Shown here piece by piece: positions 52,085 through 61,126 of a DNA stretch of 64,000 nucleotides. A program made the position numbers and the translations under genes. Source of the DNA: Roseibium aggregatum (GTDB lineage Bacteria; Pseudomonadota; Alphaproteobacteria; Rhizobiales; Stappiaceae); the NCBI RefSeq assembly GCF_014692675.1, contig NZ_JABFCZ010000018.1:1-64000 (forward strand), given 5' to 3'. The notes beneath the pieces were generated by a model. It saw only the letters and a program-made list of their open reading frames with translations, was not told the origin of the DNA and did no database searches. Numbering within the stretch: the stretch's first letter is position 1; every line of letters starts with the position of its first letter.

Positions 52085-52927
52085 ATGAAACTCGTTCGCT
52101 ACGGAGAAGCCGGCTCGGAAAAGCCTGGCCTGATCGACGGTTCCGGCCAGTTGCGCGACTTGTCCGCCCATATTGCCGACCTGGATGCCGCCGCCTATGA
52201 AAGCGGGAACCTGGAGCGGCTGAAGCAGATCGACCCGGCAAGCCTTCCCGCCGTCGAAGGATCGCCGCGCCTTGGCGCGCCGATTTCCAGAACCGGCCAC
52301 TTCATCGCCATCGGCCTGAACTACGCGGATCATGCCAAGGAATCCGGGCTGCCGATCCCGGCGGAACCGGTCGTCTTCTCCAAGGCGCCGAGCAGCCAGA
52401 GCGGTCCGAACGACGACATCATCTATCCGCGTGGCGCATCAAAACTCGACTGGGAAGTCGAGCTTGCCTTCATCATCTCGAAGAAGGCCTGGCAAGTGTC
52501 GGAAGATGACGCGCTTGACTATGTCGCCGGCTACACGGTCTGCAATGACGTGTCCGAACGCGCCTGGCAGATCGACGGCACCGGCCAGTGGATCAAGGGC
52601 AAGAGCGCGCCGACCTTCGGCCCGCTCGGTCCTGTGCTGGTCACCAGCGACGAGATTGCCGACCCGCAGAACCTGGACATGTTCCTGGATGTCAACGGCG
52701 AACGCCGCCAGACCGGCAACACCTCGACAATGATCTTCCCCGTAAAGACACTGGTTTCCTATCTCTCGACGATCATGATGCTGGAGCCCGGCGATGTGAT
52801 CACCACAGGCACGCCTCCCGGCGTCGGCATGGGCATGAAGCCGCAACAGTTCCTGCATCCGGGTGACGAGGTCCGCCTCGGCATCGCCGGCATCGGCGAG
52901 CAGACCCAGAAGGTCGTCGCCGAATAG
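52085..52927 (+). CDS. Fumarylacetoacetate hydrolase-family enzyme
   Basis: A 280-aa FAH-fold enzyme. The conserved core has AIGLNYADHAKES, KAPSSQSGPNDDI, the metal-binding acidic cluster in DWEVELAFII, then VCNDVSERAWQ and TTGTPPGVGMG. Members cleave C-C bonds or hydrate 2-oxo acids (ureidoglycolate lyase, 2,4-diketo-3-deoxy-L-fuconate hydrolase, acylpyruvase); the sequence cannot tell which. GAGAGA precedes the ATG. It is a single gene, convergent with the TRAP binding-protein gene. Confidence 0.87.
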   Translation: MKLVRYGEAGSEKPGLIDGSGQLRDLSAHIADLDAAAYESGNLERLKQIDPASLPAVEGSPRLGAPISRTGHFIAIGLNYADHAKESGLPIPAEPVVFSKAPSSQSGPNDDIIYPRGASKLDWEVELAFIISKKAWQVSEDDALDYVAGYTVCNDVSERAWQIDGTGQWIKGKSAPTFGPLGPVLVTSDEIADPQNLDMFLDVNGERRQTGNTSTMIFPVKTLVSYLSTIMMLEPGDVITTGTPPGVGMGMKPQQFLHPGDEVRLGIAGIGEQTQKVVAE

Positions 52928-52994
52928 GCAGATGAACAAGATGACGCCGGGCACGCCAGACTGCCCGGCGTCATGCCCTTCGTCAGGCCCTTCG

Positions 52995-54107
52995 TCAGGC
53001 TTCCTTGCCGTCCCGGGCACTCAGGAAACGGCGGGTTGCCACATTTGACCAGGGCGCAAGCTGCGCCCTTGCCGCCTTGAAGCTTTCGTAGATCTTCCCG
53101 CTAAGCGCATCCTTCGCGGCAAATTCGTCCAACACCTCCGCCGATGTGGTCCGCAGTGCATCGAGGACGTCGTCCGGATAGAACTTGACCGTCACGCCGT
53201 CCACTTCCTGCAGCGCGATCAGGTTGGCGGCATTTTTCCATTCGCTCTCGGCCAGCGCGCGGCCGTTTTCCGCCTTGCAGGCTTCCAGCACGATCGCCTG
53301 CAGGTCCTCCGGCAGGCCGTCGAACGCGGTCTTGCTCAAAAGCGCCTCGCCGGTGCCGTTCGGCTCGTGGAAACCGGGCGCGTAATAGTTCTTCGTCACC
53401 TTTTGAAAGCCCATGGCCCGGTCGCTCCAGGGACCCAGGAATTCGGTCGCATCGATGACGCCGCTCTGCAACGCCTGGAACAGTTCGCCCGGCGGCAGGC
53501 TGACCGGCGTGGCGCCGAGCCGGCGCATGACCTCGCCGCCGAGCCCGGGCATGCGGATCTTCAGGCCCTTCAGGTCTTCCAATGAATTGATGTCGCGCTT
53601 GAACCAGCCGCCCATCTGGACGCCCGTGTTGCCGGCCATGACCGGCTTGATGTTGAACGGCGCATAAAGCTCGTCCCAAAGCGCCTGGCCGCCGCCCTGC
53701 TCGATCCAGGTGATATGCTCCAGGGGCAGAAGCCCGAAGGGAATGGCGGTGAAGAACACTGCGGCGGGCAGCTTACCCTGCCAGAAGAACGAGGCCGTAT
53801 GGCCCATGTGGGCCGTATTGGACGATACCGCGTCGAACACCTCGAGGGCGGGCACCAGTTCTCCGGCCGCATAAAGCCGGACGTGCAAGCGCCCGCCCGA
53901 CATCAGCGTGATCCGGTCGCAGATCCTCTGGGCCGTGACACCCGGCCCCGGCAGGTTCTTCGGCCAGGAGGTGACCATCTTCCATTCGATGGTCGCCTTG
54001 TCTTCTGCGGCAAGGGCCGGAGCGGCCAGAACGGTGCCTGCAGCGGCGCCTGCCAAACCCAGCGCGGACCGGCGCGACAGGGCCTTGGTGTTTGCCTGTG
54101 TCGTCAT
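52995..54107 (-). CDS. TRAP transporter substrate-binding protein, orphan, TPP operon
   Basis: A 370-aa periplasmic DctP-family protein. The signal peptide has a twin-arginine-like start (LSRRSALGLAGAAAGTVLAA, cut after ALA). The mature part resembles TakP-type binders: VTSWPKNLPGPGVTAQRICD, HTASFFWQGKLPAAVFFTA and the carboxylate-binding Arg region KIRMPGLGGEVMRRLG. No DctQ/DctM membrane genes are adjacent. It begins 1 nt after thiD on the same strand, so it is the last gene of a TPP-riboswitch-controlled operon. TakP relatives bind 2-oxo acids; a thiamine-precursor ligand is a guess from context. Confidence 0.88.
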   Translation of the reverse strand: MTTQANTKALSRRSALGLAGAAAGTVLAAPALAAEDKATIEWKMVTSWPKNLPGPGVTAQRICDRITLMSGGRLHVRLYAAGELVPALEVFDAVSSNTAHMGHTASFFWQGKLPAAVFFTAIPFGLLPLEHITWIEQGGGQALWDELYAPFNIKPVMAGNTGVQMGGWFKRDINSLEDLKGLKIRMPGLGGEVMRRLGATPVSLPPGELFQALQSGVIDATEFLGPWSDRAMGFQKVTKNYYAPGFHEPNGTGEALLSKTAFDGLPEDLQAIVLEACKAENGRALAESEWKNAANLIALQEVDGVTVKFYPDDVLDALRTTSAEVLDEFAAKDALSGKIYESFKAARAQLAPWSNVATRRFLSARDGKEA

Positions 54108-54108
54108 C

Positions 54109-54912
54109 TTACGTCTCCCAGAACTCGAAGAAGTGGTGGACCGGACCATGACCGGCGCCGATTTGAAGGCTGTCGGCGGCGGCAATCGCATCGGTGATAT
54201 AGATTTTTGCCAGCCTGACCGCCTCCACCAGGGGGGCGCCCTTCGCCAACCCCGCGGCAATTGCCGACGACAGGGTGCAGCCGGTGCCGTGGGTGTTGCG
54301 GGTCTCGTGGCGCGGCGCCCGCAGCCAGGTTTCGCCGTCATCGGTCAGCAACAGGTCAACGCTTTCCGCGCCGCTGCCATGGCCGCCTTTCAACAGCACG
54401 GCTTTCGCACCGAGCGCCTTCAGCCGTTCCGCCTGCCGGCTCATCTCCGCCTCGCCGTCGGCAACGGTACCATCCAGCATCCGGGCGGCCTCATGAAGGT
54501 TGGGCGTGATCAGGTCCGCTTTGGGAACAAGCACATCGATCAAAACGGCGACAGCCTCGTCGGCGACAAGCGGATCGCCTGAAGCCGCGACCATCACCGG
54601 ATCGAACACCACCGGTCCCGTGTCATGGGCCTCAAGCCCTTCGGCGACGGCATGGATGACCGCCTGCTGCGACAGCATGCCGATCTTGGTCGCATTGACC
54701 TTCAGGTCCGAATAGACCGCATCCATCTGGGCGCGAATGAAATCCGGCGGCACATCGTGGATCGCCGTCACGCCAAGCGTGTTCTGCGCCGTCAGAGCGG
54801 TCAACACGCTCGCTCCATAGACGCCGTTTGCGGAAAAGCTTTTCAGATCGGCCTGGATACCGGCCCCGCCCCCGGAGTCGGAGCCTGCAATGGTCACCGC
54901 GATCGCGGTCAT
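54109..54912 (-). CDS. thiD: ThiD, hydroxymethylpyrimidine (phosphate) kinase
   Basis: A 267-aa ribokinase-fold kinase that converts HMP to HMP-P and HMP-PP for thiamine synthesis. The substrate site [31 protein letters not shown] and the anion hole [15 protein letters not shown] with the catalytic Asp-equivalent region are present. No ThiE domain is fused. It lies 27 nt after thiM and 1 nt before the TRAP binding-protein gene. GGGAG precedes the ATG. It is controlled through the upstream TPP riboswitch. Confidence 0.94.
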   Translation of the reverse strand: MTAIAVTIAGSDSGGGAGIQADLKSFSANGVYGASVLTALTAQNTLGVTAIHDVPPDFIRAQMDAVYSDLKVNATKIGMLSQQAVIHAVAEGLEAHDTGPVVFDPVMVAASGDPLVADEAVAVLIDVLVPKADLITPNLHEAARMLDGTVADGEAEMSRQAERLKALGAKAVLLKGGHGSGAESVDLLLTDDGETWLRAPRHETRNTHGTGCTLSSAIAAGLAKGAPLVEAVRLAKIYITDAIAAADSLQIGAGHGPVHHFFEFWET

Positions 54913-54939
54913 GGTTTTCTCCCGTGTTTTGTCAGTCTG

Positions 54940-55701
54940 TCAGACCCGTTTCAGCCTCTCGGCGATCCGGGTTTCGTCGATCAGATAGAGCGCGTCCAGC
55001 AGCTCCGGCACCAGGGTTCCCGGCCCCCTTGCCCGCGCCGCCGCCGCCTCTCCGGCGATATTGAAAACGGTGAGCGCACTGGCCGCAGCCTGAACCGGAT
55101 CGTCGGATACGGCAAGAAAGGCTGCGATGACCGCCCCTCCCGCACAGCCGGTCGCCGTCACCCTGGCAAGCAACGGGTGACCGTTGGCAAGACGGATGGT
55201 TCCACCCGGTCCGGAAATCAGATCCTCCGCGCCGGTCACGGCCAGCGTCGCGGACGGTCCGGCGAGCGCTTCCAAAGGATCCTGTCCGGGAAAGAGAGCA
55301 GCCAGTTCGTCCCGGTTCGCCCGAAGCACGGTCGGAGACGAAGCCAGAAGCTCCTGCGCGTAGGAACAGCGCACGGGAGAGCGGTTGACGAAGACCGGAT
55401 CCAGAACGAACGGCTTACCGGCCCCCTTTGCCGCCTCGATGGCCTTCGGGATCGCCGCCCGGCGGGTATCGTCAAGCGTTCCCAGATTGACCAGCAGCGC
55501 ATCGGCGCCGGCGGCAAAGGTCGCGACTTCCTCCGGTGCGATCGTCATGGAGGGAATGGCGCCAAGGGCCAGAAGAACATTGGCGGTGAAATGCTGGGCG
55601 ACCGCGTTGGTGATGCAGTGGACCCTGGGGGCTTTCCGACGCATCCGCCCAAGCAGATCCGCTGCAATGCCCGCATCGAAGTCCGGATGCAAAACAGTCA
55701 T
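54940..55701 (-). CDS. thiM: ThiM, hydroxyethylthiazole kinase
   Basis: A 253-aa kinase for thiazole salvage. Conserved parts include [31 protein letters not shown] and the C-terminal [16 protein letters not shown] anion-hole region. It is first of the salvage genes behind the TPP riboswitch. The ATG overlaps the stop of a 28-codon leader ORF (ATGA), and its GGAGG lies in a TCCGT/ACGGA hairpin, so its translation should depend on the leader. The pair thiM-thiD marks salvage of thiazole and HMP. Confidence 0.94.
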   Translation of the reverse strand: MTVLHPDFDAGIAADLLGRMRRKAPRVHCITNAVAQHFTANVLLALGAIPSMTIAPEEVATFAAGADALLVNLGTLDDTRRAAIPKAIEAAKGAGKPFVLDPVFVNRSPVRCSYAQELLASSPTVLRANRDELAALFPGQDPLEALAGPSATLAVTGAEDLISGPGGTIRLANGHPLLARVTATGCAGGAVIAAFLAVSDDPVQAAASALTVFNIAGEAAAARARGPGTLVPELLDALYLIDETRIAERLKRV

Positions 55702-55784
55702 GAGGCATCCTCCGTAAAAAACGGACCGGATATCAAAAGATCGTGCGGTGATGACAGGGTGGCCGAAGCCTGCAGGACAGTCAT
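55698..55784 (-). CDS. 28-aa leader ORF coupling the TPP riboswitch to thiM
   Basis: A short frame MTVLQASATLSSPHDLLISG... of 28 codons starts 7 nt after GGAGGGA, which is also the conserved 3' end of the TPP riboswitch. Its stop (55700-55698) overlaps the thiM ATG as ATGA. Both peptides begin MTVL. If translated, ribosomes would melt the hairpin over the thiM Shine-Dalgarno. The peptide itself has no recognisable domain. The call rests on position and ribosome-binding site only. Confidence 0.5.
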   Translation of the reverse strand: MTVLQASATLSSPHDLLISGPFFTEDAS

Positions 55785-55790
55785 CTCAAA

Positions 55791-55873
55791 TCCCTCCGCC
55801 GGTCCAAACCGGATCAGGTTCAAGGAGTTGGCCGTTCGCCTCTCAGCCCGGTCCGACACGCCGGGCACCCCCA
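55791..55873 (-). ncRNA. TPP (THI-box) riboswitch
   Basis: On the minus strand the order is GGGGGTGCC, CTGAGAGG, GAACCTGATCCGGTT, then ACCGGCGGAGGGA, which are the conserved pieces of the thiamine pyrophosphate aptamer. It lies upstream of thiM-thiD-TRAP binding protein. The 3' GGAGGGA can also act as a ribosome-binding site for the leader ORF, so TPP binding would directly block its translation. Confidence 0.95.
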
Positions 55874-56006
55874 TGAGATGTCTCGAGAGCTAACAACTCA
55901 GAACATGAATTGCAAGCGCCGGAAATGAGCCGCACGATTGACTGCGCCGGTCAGATGGGCCATGTCCAAGGCCAGAGAGATTTCGGGCCAACTCCTGGAG
56001 GGTTCC

Positions 56007-56243
56007 ATGATTCCGTTTTTCGTGATGATCAAATGCAAGCTCGGCGAGACCTACAAGGTCGCCAATGCCATTGCGGATGCGGAAATCGCCAGCGAAATCT
56101 ACTCCACCAGCGGCGACTACGATCTCCTCGTCAAGTTCTATGTCGAAGATGAGACGGACATCGGCCATTTCGTCAATGAAAAGGTCCACCCGGTCGACGG
56201 CATCCAGGACACGAAGACGATTATTACGTTCAAGGCTTTCTGA
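56007..56243 (+). CDS. Stand-alone Lrp/AsnC ligand-binding (RAM) domain
   Basis: A 78-aa protein made of one RAM domain: FFVMIKCKLGETYKVANAIA, then IYSTSGDYDLLVKFYVED and KTIITFKAF. There is no DNA-binding domain. Such SARP/RAM-only proteins bind amino acids and may modulate full-length Lrp regulators. GGAGGG lies 6 nt before the ATG. It converges with the EamA gene, 7 nt between stops and no visible terminator. Confidence 0.85.
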   Translation: MIPFFVMIKCKLGETYKVANAIADAEIASEIYSTSGDYDLLVKFYVEDETDIGHFVNEKVHPVDGIQDTKTIITFKAF

Positions 56244-56250
56244 AGGCCGA

Positions 56251-57252
56251 TCACGACTTCGACGGCGTCGATGCCCGGCGGGCCTTCGTCCGGTCGATGC
56301 CCAGCCGGTGTTCCCGGTAGATCACGAAGATCCCCGCGGCGATGACGATCGCCGCGCCGACTAGAACCTGCCACACCGGCACTTCCGCAAACAGGAAATA
56401 TCCCAGGATCACCGCCCAGATCATGTTGGCGTAGTCGAACGGTGCGATCGTGGAGGCATCGGCAAAGCGATAGCTCTGGGTGAGCAGGATCTGGCCGACA
56501 CCACCGGCAAGCCCGACCATCATCAGGATAAAGGCCGTGTCCCCGTCCGGCATGACCCAGGCCTGGTCCGGAAAGATGAACCCCAGCGGGATGGTCAGCA
56601 GCGCAAGCAGCGTCGCCGAACCTGAAAACCAGGTCACGATGGTCGTCGTTCGCTCGGTTTCGCATAGCCGGCGCACGAAGATCATCGCAAGAGCCGCAAA
56701 GACCGCGGCCAGGGCAGCGCAGACCGCCCCGATCATCTGGCCGCTGCCGACGTCGCCTTGCCCCATGTGCGGGGACAGGATGATCAGAATTCCGAAAAAT
56801 CCGATGACAACTGCGCTCCAGCGGTAAAGCCTGACCGTCTCGTGCAGCACCAGCCAGGCGAGCACCACCACGAACAGCGGCGTGGCGAAGCCGATCGCCG
56901 TGGCATCGGGCAGCGGTAGCAGGGAGAAGCCGGTGAACGACAGGATCATGGCGGAGATACCAACCGAGGAACGCCCGAGGTGGCTGAGCGGACGGGACGT
57001 CTTGAGCGCGATGGCGAGCTCGCCGCGAAAGGCGACCATGATCAGCACCGGAAACATGCCGAAGAAATTGCGGGCAAAGACGATCTCGCCGACCGGCACG
57101 GTTTCCGCGGCGATCTTCAGCATCGCCATCATGATGGTGAACACCAGTGTCGAGGCGAGTTTCAGGGATATTCCGAGCACCGGAGCGGCGCGGGTCAGTC
57201 CGGAAGGAGCCGTCTGTACCGGCGATTTGGCGGAAGCGCCGGGGAGCGCCAT
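56251..57252 (-). CDS. EamA-family DMT transporter
   Basis: A 333-aa membrane protein with ten predicted helices and the two-EamA repeat: KLASTLVFTIMMAMLKIAAE opening the first half and ALAAVFAALAMIFVRRLCET the second. The C-terminus is basic (REHRLGIDRTKARRASTPSK). The family exports amino acids and other metabolites; the substrate is unknown. Upstream is a 358-nt gene-free gap. Confidence 0.88.
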   Translation of the reverse strand: MALPGASAKSPVQTAPSGLTRAAPVLGISLKLASTLVFTIMMAMLKIAAETVPVGEIVFARNFFGMFPVLIMVAFRGELAIALKTSRPLSHLGRSSVGISAMILSFTGFSLLPLPDATAIGFATPLFVVVLAWLVLHETVRLYRWSAVVIGFFGILIILSPHMGQGDVGSGQMIGAVCAALAAVFAALAMIFVRRLCETERTTTIVTWFSGSATLLALLTIPLGFIFPDQAWVMPDGDTAFILMMVGLAGGVGQILLTQSYRFADASTIAPFDYANMIWAVILGYFLFAEVPVWQVLVGAAIVIAAGIFVIYREHRLGIDRTKARRASTPSKS

Positions 57253-57610
57253 GAATCACGTCCTACAGGGCCGGCGTTGAATGGAAAGGCAGAGCGGAAC
57301 GTCGGGCCCGGACAGGCCGCTCTCGCATTTGGAAAGGCCGAAAACCTGCCCACGGGATGTGCCGTTCAGCGGTCTCATCACAGGAGCGGCAAGACAAAAT
57401 CAGGCAGGCGGGAAGCGGCACAAAATAGTTACATGGGCAACAATAGGCCGGAATCGTTAAAACACAAGGGACGCGCCCCACCGATCACGACCGGATCCGG
57501 ACACCGGCTTTCACACGGCAAATACCACGGCCACAAGTCGTCCCGTCATGGTCTCACCCGGTGGAGTACACCGGGTGAGAATGGAATGCTGCAAACGATG
57601 AAAGACGTGC
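57253..57610. other. Gene-free gap with a perfect 12-bp hairpin
   Basis: Between eamA and the molybdenum hydroxylase gene (both minus strand). TCTCACCCGGTG (57552-57563), loop GAGTA, CACCGGGTGAGA (57569-57580) is a perfect stem 31 nt past the upstream gene's stop. It has no T tract on either side, so it is not a standard terminator; it could be a 3' stabilising structure or a repeat. Confidence 0.5.
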
Positions 57611-59914
57611 TCAGCTCTTTGCGGCCTGGATCGCTTCCCAGATCCGCAGCGGTGTTGCAGGCATGTCGATATGCGCAACGCCGGCACCGTCGCGAAGCGC
57701 CATCTGCAGCGCATTCATGACCGATGCGCAGCCGCCGATGGTCCCGGCTTCGCCGGCGCCCTTGATCCCGAGCGCGTTGGTCGTCGACGGCACGTTCTTG
57801 GTCTGGAAATTGAAATAGGGCAGATCGGCCGCCCGGATCAGCTTGTAGTCCATGAGCGAGGCCGTCAGGAGCTGACCGTCCTCGTCATAGACCGTGTTTT
57901 CGCAAAGCGCCTGGCTGATGGCCTGGGCGGCACCGCCATGAACCTGGCCTTCCAGAAGGATCGGGTTCACCGTCACGCCGAAATCGTCGACGATGACATA
58001 GTTTTCGATCGTCACCTCGCCGGTTTCCGGATCGACTTCCAGCTCGGCGATATGGGTACCGTTCGGATAGGTCGCTTCCACCTGCTTGACCTCGTCCCGT
58101 CCGGTGAGCTTTTCCGACGCCTGGGCGGCGACCTCCGCCAGCGTGACCTGACGGTCGGTCCCGACGACCCGCACATTGCCGTCGACGAGCTCAAGGTCAT
58201 CCGTGCCCGTTTCAAGCTGCTGTGCGGCCTGTTCCTTGATCTTCTGGACCAGGATCTTGGAGGCTTCGTTGACCGATGGCAGACCGAGCGGGATCGAGCG
58301 CGACCCGCCCGTACCGCCGCCCTTGCGCACGCGGTCGGTATCGCCCTGGATCACCTCGATATGCTCAAGGTCGAGACCGAGCTTCTCGGCGATCACCTGG
58401 CCGTAGGCCGTGGCATGGCCCTGACCGTTCGTCTGGGTGCCGATCAGGAGCGTGACCGTGCCGTTGTCGTTGAGTTCGACGGTCGCTTCCTCACCGCCCG
58501 GGAAGGCGCAGGCCTCGATGTAGCTGCACATGCCGATGCCGCGGTACTTGCCCGCAGCAGCGCTCTTTTCCTGGCGCGCCTTGAAGCCGTCCCAGTCGGC
58601 TTCCGCCATTGCCTTGTCCATGTGCCCGGCGAAGTCGCCGGTATCGTACAGGCGCCCGGTCGCGGTCGTGTAAGGCAGTTTTTCCTGCGGCACGAAGTTG
58701 CGGCGGCGGATTTCAGCCGATCCGAGACCGGTTTCAAGTCCGGCCTTTTCAATGAGCCGTTCGATCAGATAGGCGGCTTCCGGCCGGCCGGCGCCGCGGT
58801 AGGCATCGGTCGGCACCACGTTGGAATAGACCCCGGTCGCCGTCACGGCGAGCGCCGGCACATCGTAGAGGCCGGTGGACATGGAGGTTCCCACGTAAGG
58901 AATATAGGGGCCGAACTGGTGCAGATAGGCGCCCATGGAAGCAAGCACATCGATCTTGAGACCGAGGATCTTGTGGTCCGCGTCCATCGCCAGTTCCGCG
59001 GTGGTGATATTGTCCCGGCCATGGGCATCGGTGACGAAATGTTCCGTGCGTTCGCCGGTCCATTTCACCGGCTTGCCGAGCCGCTGCGCAGCAACAAGGC
59101 AAAGCGGATATTCGCGGTAGACGAAGATCTTGGTGCCGAAACCGCCGCCAACATCCGGCGTCACGACCCGCAGACGCGACGGATCGATGCCGAGGATACC
59201 CTCGCAGATCACGTCGCGGGTGCCATGGCCGCCCTGGGTGCCGGCGGTCAGCGTGTAGCGCTCCGTCTGCGCATCGTATTCGCCGATGCAGGCGCGCGCT
59301 TCCATGTAGTTGGAGACAAGCCGGTTGTTGACGATCCGGATCTTGGTGACATGGGCCGCCTTCTTAAAGGCGGCTGCGCATTTGTCCGCGTCGCCATGGC
59401 CGAGCGTGAAGGCCCTGTTGGTGCCGAACTCCGGCCAGACCAGCGGTGCCCCGTCGGCAAGCGCGTCCTCGATACCGACGACCACATCGAGCGGCTCGTA
59501 GTCGACCTCGATCAGTTCCGCGGCGGACTTTGCCGTGTTCACGCTGTCGGCCACGATGAAGGCGATCGCATCGCCCACATAGCGCACCTCGTCGCCGCAC
59601 AGCACAGGCTGGGGCGGGCATTTGTGCATGGTCCCGTCGATCTGCTTCATCACCGCGCGGGTCGGCATGGTCTTCAGATCCTGGATGTCCTCAGCCGTCA
59701 GGATCAGCGACACCCCCGGAAACGCGCGGGCTTCATCGAGCCCGGACAGGGAAATCTTCGCATGCGCCATGGCAGACCGCAGCACATAGGCATGCTGGCA
59801 GCCTTCCGGTGCGAAATCGTCGGTGAAATGGCCGTGACCGGTGATCAGGGCTGCATCTTCCTTGCGCCGGACCGGCGCGCCGATACCGAACTTGGCTGGG
59901 ACCATCTGGTTCAT
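57611..59914 (-). CDS. Molybdenum hydroxylase large subunit (CoxL form II-like), orphan
   Basis: A 767-aa xanthine-dehydrogenase-family molybdopterin-binding subunit. The active-site loop reads AYRGAGR (about residues 370-376), the form II type, not the AYxCSFR of true CO dehydrogenase, and the catalytic Glu is in KGAGEAG (about 717-722). Mo-cofactor segments VGGGFGTK and GTQTNGQGHATAYG are intact. The substrate is probably an aldehyde or N-heterocycle. No FAD (CoxM) or Fe-S (CoxS) subunit gene is next to it, which is unusual. AAGGA lies 10 nt before the ATG. Confidence 0.9.
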   Translation of the reverse strand: MNQMVPAKFGIGAPVRRKEDAALITGHGHFTDDFAPEGCQHAYVLRSAMAHAKISLSGLDEARAFPGVSLILTAEDIQDLKTMPTRAVMKQIDGTMHKCPPQPVLCGDEVRYVGDAIAFIVADSVNTAKSAAELIEVDYEPLDVVVGIEDALADGAPLVWPEFGTNRAFTLGHGDADKCAAAFKKAAHVTKIRIVNNRLVSNYMEARACIGEYDAQTERYTLTAGTQGGHGTRDVICEGILGIDPSRLRVVTPDVGGGFGTKIFVYREYPLCLVAAQRLGKPVKWTGERTEHFVTDAHGRDNITTAELAMDADHKILGLKIDVLASMGAYLHQFGPYIPYVGTSMSTGLYDVPALAVTATGVYSNVVPTDAYRGAGRPEAAYLIERLIEKAGLETGLGSAEIRRRNFVPQEKLPYTTATGRLYDTGDFAGHMDKAMAEADWDGFKARQEKSAAAGKYRGIGMCSYIEACAFPGGEEATVELNDNGTVTLLIGTQTNGQGHATAYGQVIAEKLGLDLEHIEVIQGDTDRVRKGGGTGGSRSIPLGLPSVNEASKILVQKIKEQAAQQLETGTDDLELVDGNVRVVGTDRQVTLAEVAAQASEKLTGRDEVKQVEATYPNGTHIAELEVDPETGEVTIENYVIVDDFGVTVNPILLEGQVHGGAAQAISQALCENTVYDEDGQLLTASLMDYKLIRAADLPYFNFQTKNVPSTTNALGIKGAGEAGTIGGCASVMNALQMALRDGAGVAHIDMPATPLRIWEAIQAAKS

Positions 59915-60079
59915 CTGGCTACGTCCTTGATAACGTGATGTGGGTCGCCCTGGGGAGGAGGTTCTCTGAAGAGAGGGGCGATTGTTTGGGCGGAGCTTAA
60001 CGGCTCTGACCGTTCAGTTCCAGAGGGGCGAAGCAAAGGACTTTCAATCCCTTGGAACAAAATTTCCGAAGCCTGAAAA

Positions 60080-61123
60080 TCATATGATTTCATCCTCGTC
60101 GAAGAGAGGATCGGCCATGTGTTGCGACGCAAGGCTGTCAACGGTTCCGGCCGGATCGCGATGTTTTCGGATCTCGGCGATGTGAAACAGGCCGTCACCT
60201 TCATAGATCGTCGGCAAGTTGGTGCGTCCGATGATCAGCCCGCCGTCCGGGGCGATGATTTCCTTTTCCACCTCGCCGAAGGGATCGGAGACGATCCCCA
60301 GAAGGTCGTCCCGTTCAACCACTTCGCCGACCGACTTGAAAGGCCGGAGCAGACCGCCGGCCGGCGCCCTGACCCAGGAACTTGACGACGTCCGGATCGA
60401 GACCGCCTTGGGCCTGGTCACGCCCTTGCCCGAAATCATGCCGAGCTTGCGCAGCACCCGCAAAATCCCCGAGACGCCTGCCCGGATTGCCATCTCGTCG
60501 AATCGAAGCCCCTCGCCCGCCTCGTAAATCAGAATATCGACATCCTTTTTATGAGCGGCTTCGCGCAAGGACCCTTCCCGAAGCTTCGACGTCAGGATGA
60601 CCGGTGCCCCGAAGGCTTCGGCGAGTTCCATGGTTTCCTCCTTGGACGGCGAAACACGGATCTGCGGCAGGTTGGTGCGGTGGATGGCGGCCGAGTGCAG
60701 GTCAATGCCAAGATCGGCCCTGCACACGATCTCGGTCATGAACAGGTTTGCCAGCCGGCTGGCCATGGATCCCCGTTCGCTGCCGGGAAACGAGCGGTTG
60801 AGATCGCGCCTGTCCGGCAGATACCTGGAATGATTGTGAAACCCGAAAGCGTTCACGATCGGAATGACCAGCAAGGTGCCTTTGAGCGTATCCAGGTTCG
60901 GCGCGCGCAGAACCCTGCGGGCGATCTCCACGCCGATCACCTCGTCGCCGTGGATCGCGGCACTGACGAAAACCACGGGTCCCGGGCGCCGGCCATGGAT
61001 GACATGCACCGACATCGTCACCGGCGTATGGTCGGACAGGACACTGACCGGCAGGTCGACGGTCTTGCGGGCGCCCGGAGCAACCTTGAAACTGCCGATC
61101 TCGAACGCTCTGCGATTGATCAC
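60080..61123 (-). CDS. Succinylglutamate desuccinylase/aspartoacylase-like Zn hydrolase
   Basis: A 347-aa M14-type carboxypeptidase relative. Zinc ligands are in AIHGDEVIG (H58, E61) and LGIDLHSAAIH (H143), and the substrate Arg region is RRDLNRSFPG (105-113). The C-terminus has a beta domain with ERDDLLGIVSDPFGEVEKEI. It begins with GTG, 3 nt after the rimK stop. Its position directly after rimK in a family that hydrolyses amide bonds to Glu/Asp suggests a role with RimK products, but that is inference. Confidence 0.87.
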   Translation of the reverse strand: MINRRAFEIGSFKVAPGARKTVDLPVSVLSDHTPVTMSVHVIHGRRPGPVVFVSAAIHGDEVIGVEIARRVLRAPNLDTLKGTLLVIPIVNAFGFHNHSRYLPDRRDLNRSFPGSERGSMASRLANLFMTEIVCRADLGIDLHSAAIHRTNLPQIRVSPSKEETMELAEAFGAPVILTSKLREGSLREAAHKKDVDILIYEAGEGLRFDEMAIRAGVSGILRVLRKLGMISGKGVTRPKAVSIRTSSSSWVRAPAGGLLRPFKSVGEVVERDDLLGIVSDPFGEVEKEIIAPDGGLIIGRTNLPTIYEGDGLFHIAEIRKHRDPAGTVDSLASQHMADPLFDEDEII

Positions 61124-61126
61124 GAC

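Noticed and set aside
51468..52088. Plus-strand frame of about 200 codons from inside fadL to the FAH gene start
   Set aside because: It starts within the signal-peptide region of fadL on the other strand, and the translation has no domain or sensible composition.
57671..59938. Plus-strand open frame of about 755 codons opposite the molybdenum hydroxylase gene
   Set aside because: The minus strand carries complete cofactor and active-site motifs; the plus-strand translation is His/Arg/Gly-rich and unlike any protein.
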